A stretch of 64,000 bases of DNA from Comamonadaceae bacterium (GTDB lineage: Bacteria; Pseudomonadota; Gammaproteobacteria; Burkholderiales; Burkholderiaceae_C), in assembly GCA_947454955.1 (NCBI GenBank), contig CANGLW010000005.1, forward strand, positions 62,001-126,000, given 5' to 3'. A program made the position numbers and the translations under genes. Below the pieces are notes generated by a model, which saw only the letters and a list, made by a program, of their open reading frames with translations, was not told the origin of the DNA and ran no database searches. This document shows positions 62,915 through 64,000 of this stretch, in pieces (the stretch's first letter is position 1; the number at the start of each line of letters is the position of its first letter).

Positions 62915-63016
62915 AGGCCGCTGGACGCTGGACACGGCATCAAAACCCTTTACACCGAAGACTTGGGCTCACTCAAACGCCCCTTGGGTGTGCAAGTGAT
63001 CAACCCTTTTGATTAA
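62915..63016 (+). pseudogene. Remnant of a PIN-domain (VapC-type) toxin gene
   Basis: Directly after the antitoxin stop the same frame reads RPLDAGHGIKTLYTEDLGSL then KRPLGVQVINPFD and a stop. TLYTEDL and VQVINPF are the final strand and tail of PIN-domain toxins. The first ~100 residues, with the metal-binding acidic cluster, are gone. A deletion has therefore inactivated the toxin. Confidence 0.75.
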
Positions 63017-63025
63017 ATACCCGCC

Positions 63026-63646
63026 ATGGACATCCTGCTCACCACCCTCGACAACACCCTGCGCACGCTGTTTGCCAAGCCGCACGCCAGCGCCCCCATG
63101 CCTCAGCCGGCGTTTGCTTCGCCTGATCACTTGAGCGAAGCCGACAAGCAGCACGCCGCGGGCCTGATGCGGGTCAACCATGTGGGGGAGGTGTGCGCCC
63201 AGGCTTTGTACACCGCGCAGGCGCTTGCTACCAAAAACGAAGCGCTTAAAGCCCATTTCATGGCGGCTAGCGCGGAAGAAACCAAACATTTGGCATGGAC
63301 GGCGCAGCGTCTGGAGCAACTGGGCAGCCGTCCCTCTCTGCTCAACCCGCTGTGGTACGCCGGGGCGTTTGGCTTAGGCCTGCTGGCCGGGCGCTTGGGT
63401 GACGCCTGGAGCCTGGGCTTTGTGGTGGAAACCGAAAACCAGGTGGAGGCTCACCTGGATAGCCACCTGCGCGAGTTGCCCGCGGCCGACGCCGCCTCGC
63501 GCGCCATCGTGTCCGAGATGAAAGCCGACGAAGCCCGCCACGCCCTGGACGCCCAACACGCGGGCGCCAAACCCTTGCCCACCCCAGTCAAAGGCCTGAT
63601 GACCGCGGCCGCCAAGGTGATGACCACCGTGGCTTACAAGGTTTAA
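63026..63646 (+). CDS. coq7: Demethoxyubiquinone hydroxylase Coq7
   Basis: Di-iron monooxygenase of ubiquinone synthesis, hydroxylating 2-polyprenyl-3-methyl-6-methoxy-1,4-benzoquinone. The 206 residues carry the ligands E55 (NHVGEV), E85 and H88 (EETKH), E137 region, and E169/H172 (DEARH), all in family positions. A hydrophobic hairpin ([15 protein letters not shown]) mediates membrane contact. Complete and normal. Confidence 0.95.
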   Translation: MDILLTTLDNTLRTLFAKPHASAPMPQPAFASPDHLSEADKQHAAGLMRVNHVGEVCAQALYTAQALATKNEALKAHFMAASAEETKHLAWTAQRLEQLGSRPSLLNPLWYAGAFGLGLLAGRLGDAWSLGFVVETENQVEAHLDSHLRELPAADAASRAIVSEMKADEARHALDAQHAGAKPLPTPVKGLMTAAAKVMTTVAYKV

Positions 63647-63655
63647 AGGCTGGGC

Positions 63656-63976
63656 TTACTTTCGCCCATAAGTGCTGTCGTGGTCAGGGGCAATGGTGAG
63701 CAGCCGTAAGAACTCACCTTCTCGGTAGGCCGTGCAGCGACGCGACTGAGTGATGCGCATAGAATAAACGGCGTCTAAACCAGGCGGGGGCTTGATGCTG
63801 ACGATTTTTTCCCACTTTAAACCGCTGTCCTTGTAGACCTGCGCCCATGTGAGCTGCTTGATTTTTTTCAAGGTGTCCAAAGCGGCATGGCGCTCAGGCT
63901 TTTGCAAGTTGAGCAGGTGGTCTTGAAAAACCGGGGTGTTCATGTCCAAACGGACAAGCCCATCTGAGCCAGCCAT
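63656..63976 (-). CDS. RelE-like toxin-domain protein
   Basis: The 106-residue protein has VFQDHLLNLQKPERHAALDT, a basic middle, and YSMRITQSRRCTAYREGEFL followed by LLTIAPDHDSTYG, the strand pattern of RelE/ParE-superfamily toxins. ATG 63943 (MNTPVF) is an alternative start. A stop codon at 63982-63984 suggests another minus-strand gene ends six bases upstream, in the place of an antitoxin. The family assignment is tentative. Confidence 0.62.
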   Translation of the reverse strand: MAGSDGLVRLDMNTPVFQDHLLNLQKPERHAALDTLKKIKQLTWAQVYKDSGLKWEKIVSIKPPPGLDAVYSMRITQSRRCTAYREGEFLRLLTIAPDHDSTYGRK

Positions 63977-63981
63977 GGGCT

Positions 63982-64000
63982 TTATTCGCCTTGCAAGCGC
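63982..64000 (-). CDS. End of an upstream minus-strand gene (fragment)
   Basis: Six codons (RLQGE and stop) are visible before the RelE-like start. They may be the end of the partner antitoxin. Nothing more can be said inside the window. Confidence 0.25.

Overview
The window looks like a chromosomal segment of a high-GC betaproteobacterium of the order Burkholderiales, most likely family Comamonadaceae. The reasons are the gene orders pilMNOPQ-aroK-aroB, lptM-lysA, ccsB-resB-cytochrome c4-engB and two lauroyl-acyltransferase-like genes divergent from metK. HexR-tal-pgi, 'Bordetella-type' porins beginning with an ALAATA.FAQSSVG signal peptide, and small GCTAT...ATAGC inverted repeats scattered between and inside genes fit the same group. 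No rRNA, tRNA or CRISPR array was seen.

Layout. 1-4819 (minus): a reduced type IV pilus assembly operon (short PilM, PilN, a fused PilO-PilP, short PilQ) running into aroK and aroB. 5025-9360: penicillin-binding protein 1A, frataxin, LptM lipoprotein and lysA. 9426-15404 (minus): MsrQ/MsrP repair pair, system II cytochrome c maturation (CcsB, ResB) and a cytochrome c4. 15488-20352: engB, an epoxide-hydrolase-like enzyme, two LpxL-family acyltransferases and metK with a structured leader. 20380-24067: a glycosyltransferase set (GT9, GtrA-like, GT83/ArnT-like).

33360-24032 (minus) is the most unusual stretch. Nine genes in one direction, nearly all overlapping at start/stop codons, encode an MlaE-type permease, a CHASE2 membrane protein without an output domain, a secreted metacaspase with an EF-hand loop and a DUF4384-type tail, and an ABC ATPase whose nucleotide-binding motifs are lost. 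They continue with an MCE (MlaD-type) protein, a TPR lipoprotein, a second DUF4384-type exported protein, a sialidase-fold protein and a polytopic membrane protein. The parts suggest an envelope system joining lipid-transport components, a periplasmic sensor and a caspase-like protease. I do not recognise it as a described system.

33445-43313: a porin with an abnormal upstream junction, an NHL-repeat lipoprotein, the gltIJKL glutamate/aspartate-type ABC transporter, a DUF3047-type lipoprotein, and hexR divergent from tal-pgi. 43316-48873: an IclR regulator divergent from a complete branched-chain-amino-acid-type ABC transporter. 48953-55697: a TetR regulator, a TRAP transporter and four enzymes that together read as a quinate/shikimate-to-protocatechuate catabolic operon; the usual two-domain 3-dehydroshikimate dehydratase is split into two genes. 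55911-57931: groEL and groES with a CIRCE operator and an overlapping sigma-32/sigma-70-like promoter.

58244-64000 is accessory in character: a lone tyrosine recombinase, a small exported protein, a second porin, a winged-helix regulator, a dinJ-yafQ toxin-antitoxin pair, a Phd antitoxin with only the tail of its PIN toxin left, the housekeeping coq7, and a RelE-like gene at the edge. Assignments rest on reading motifs and gene order; no database search was possible.
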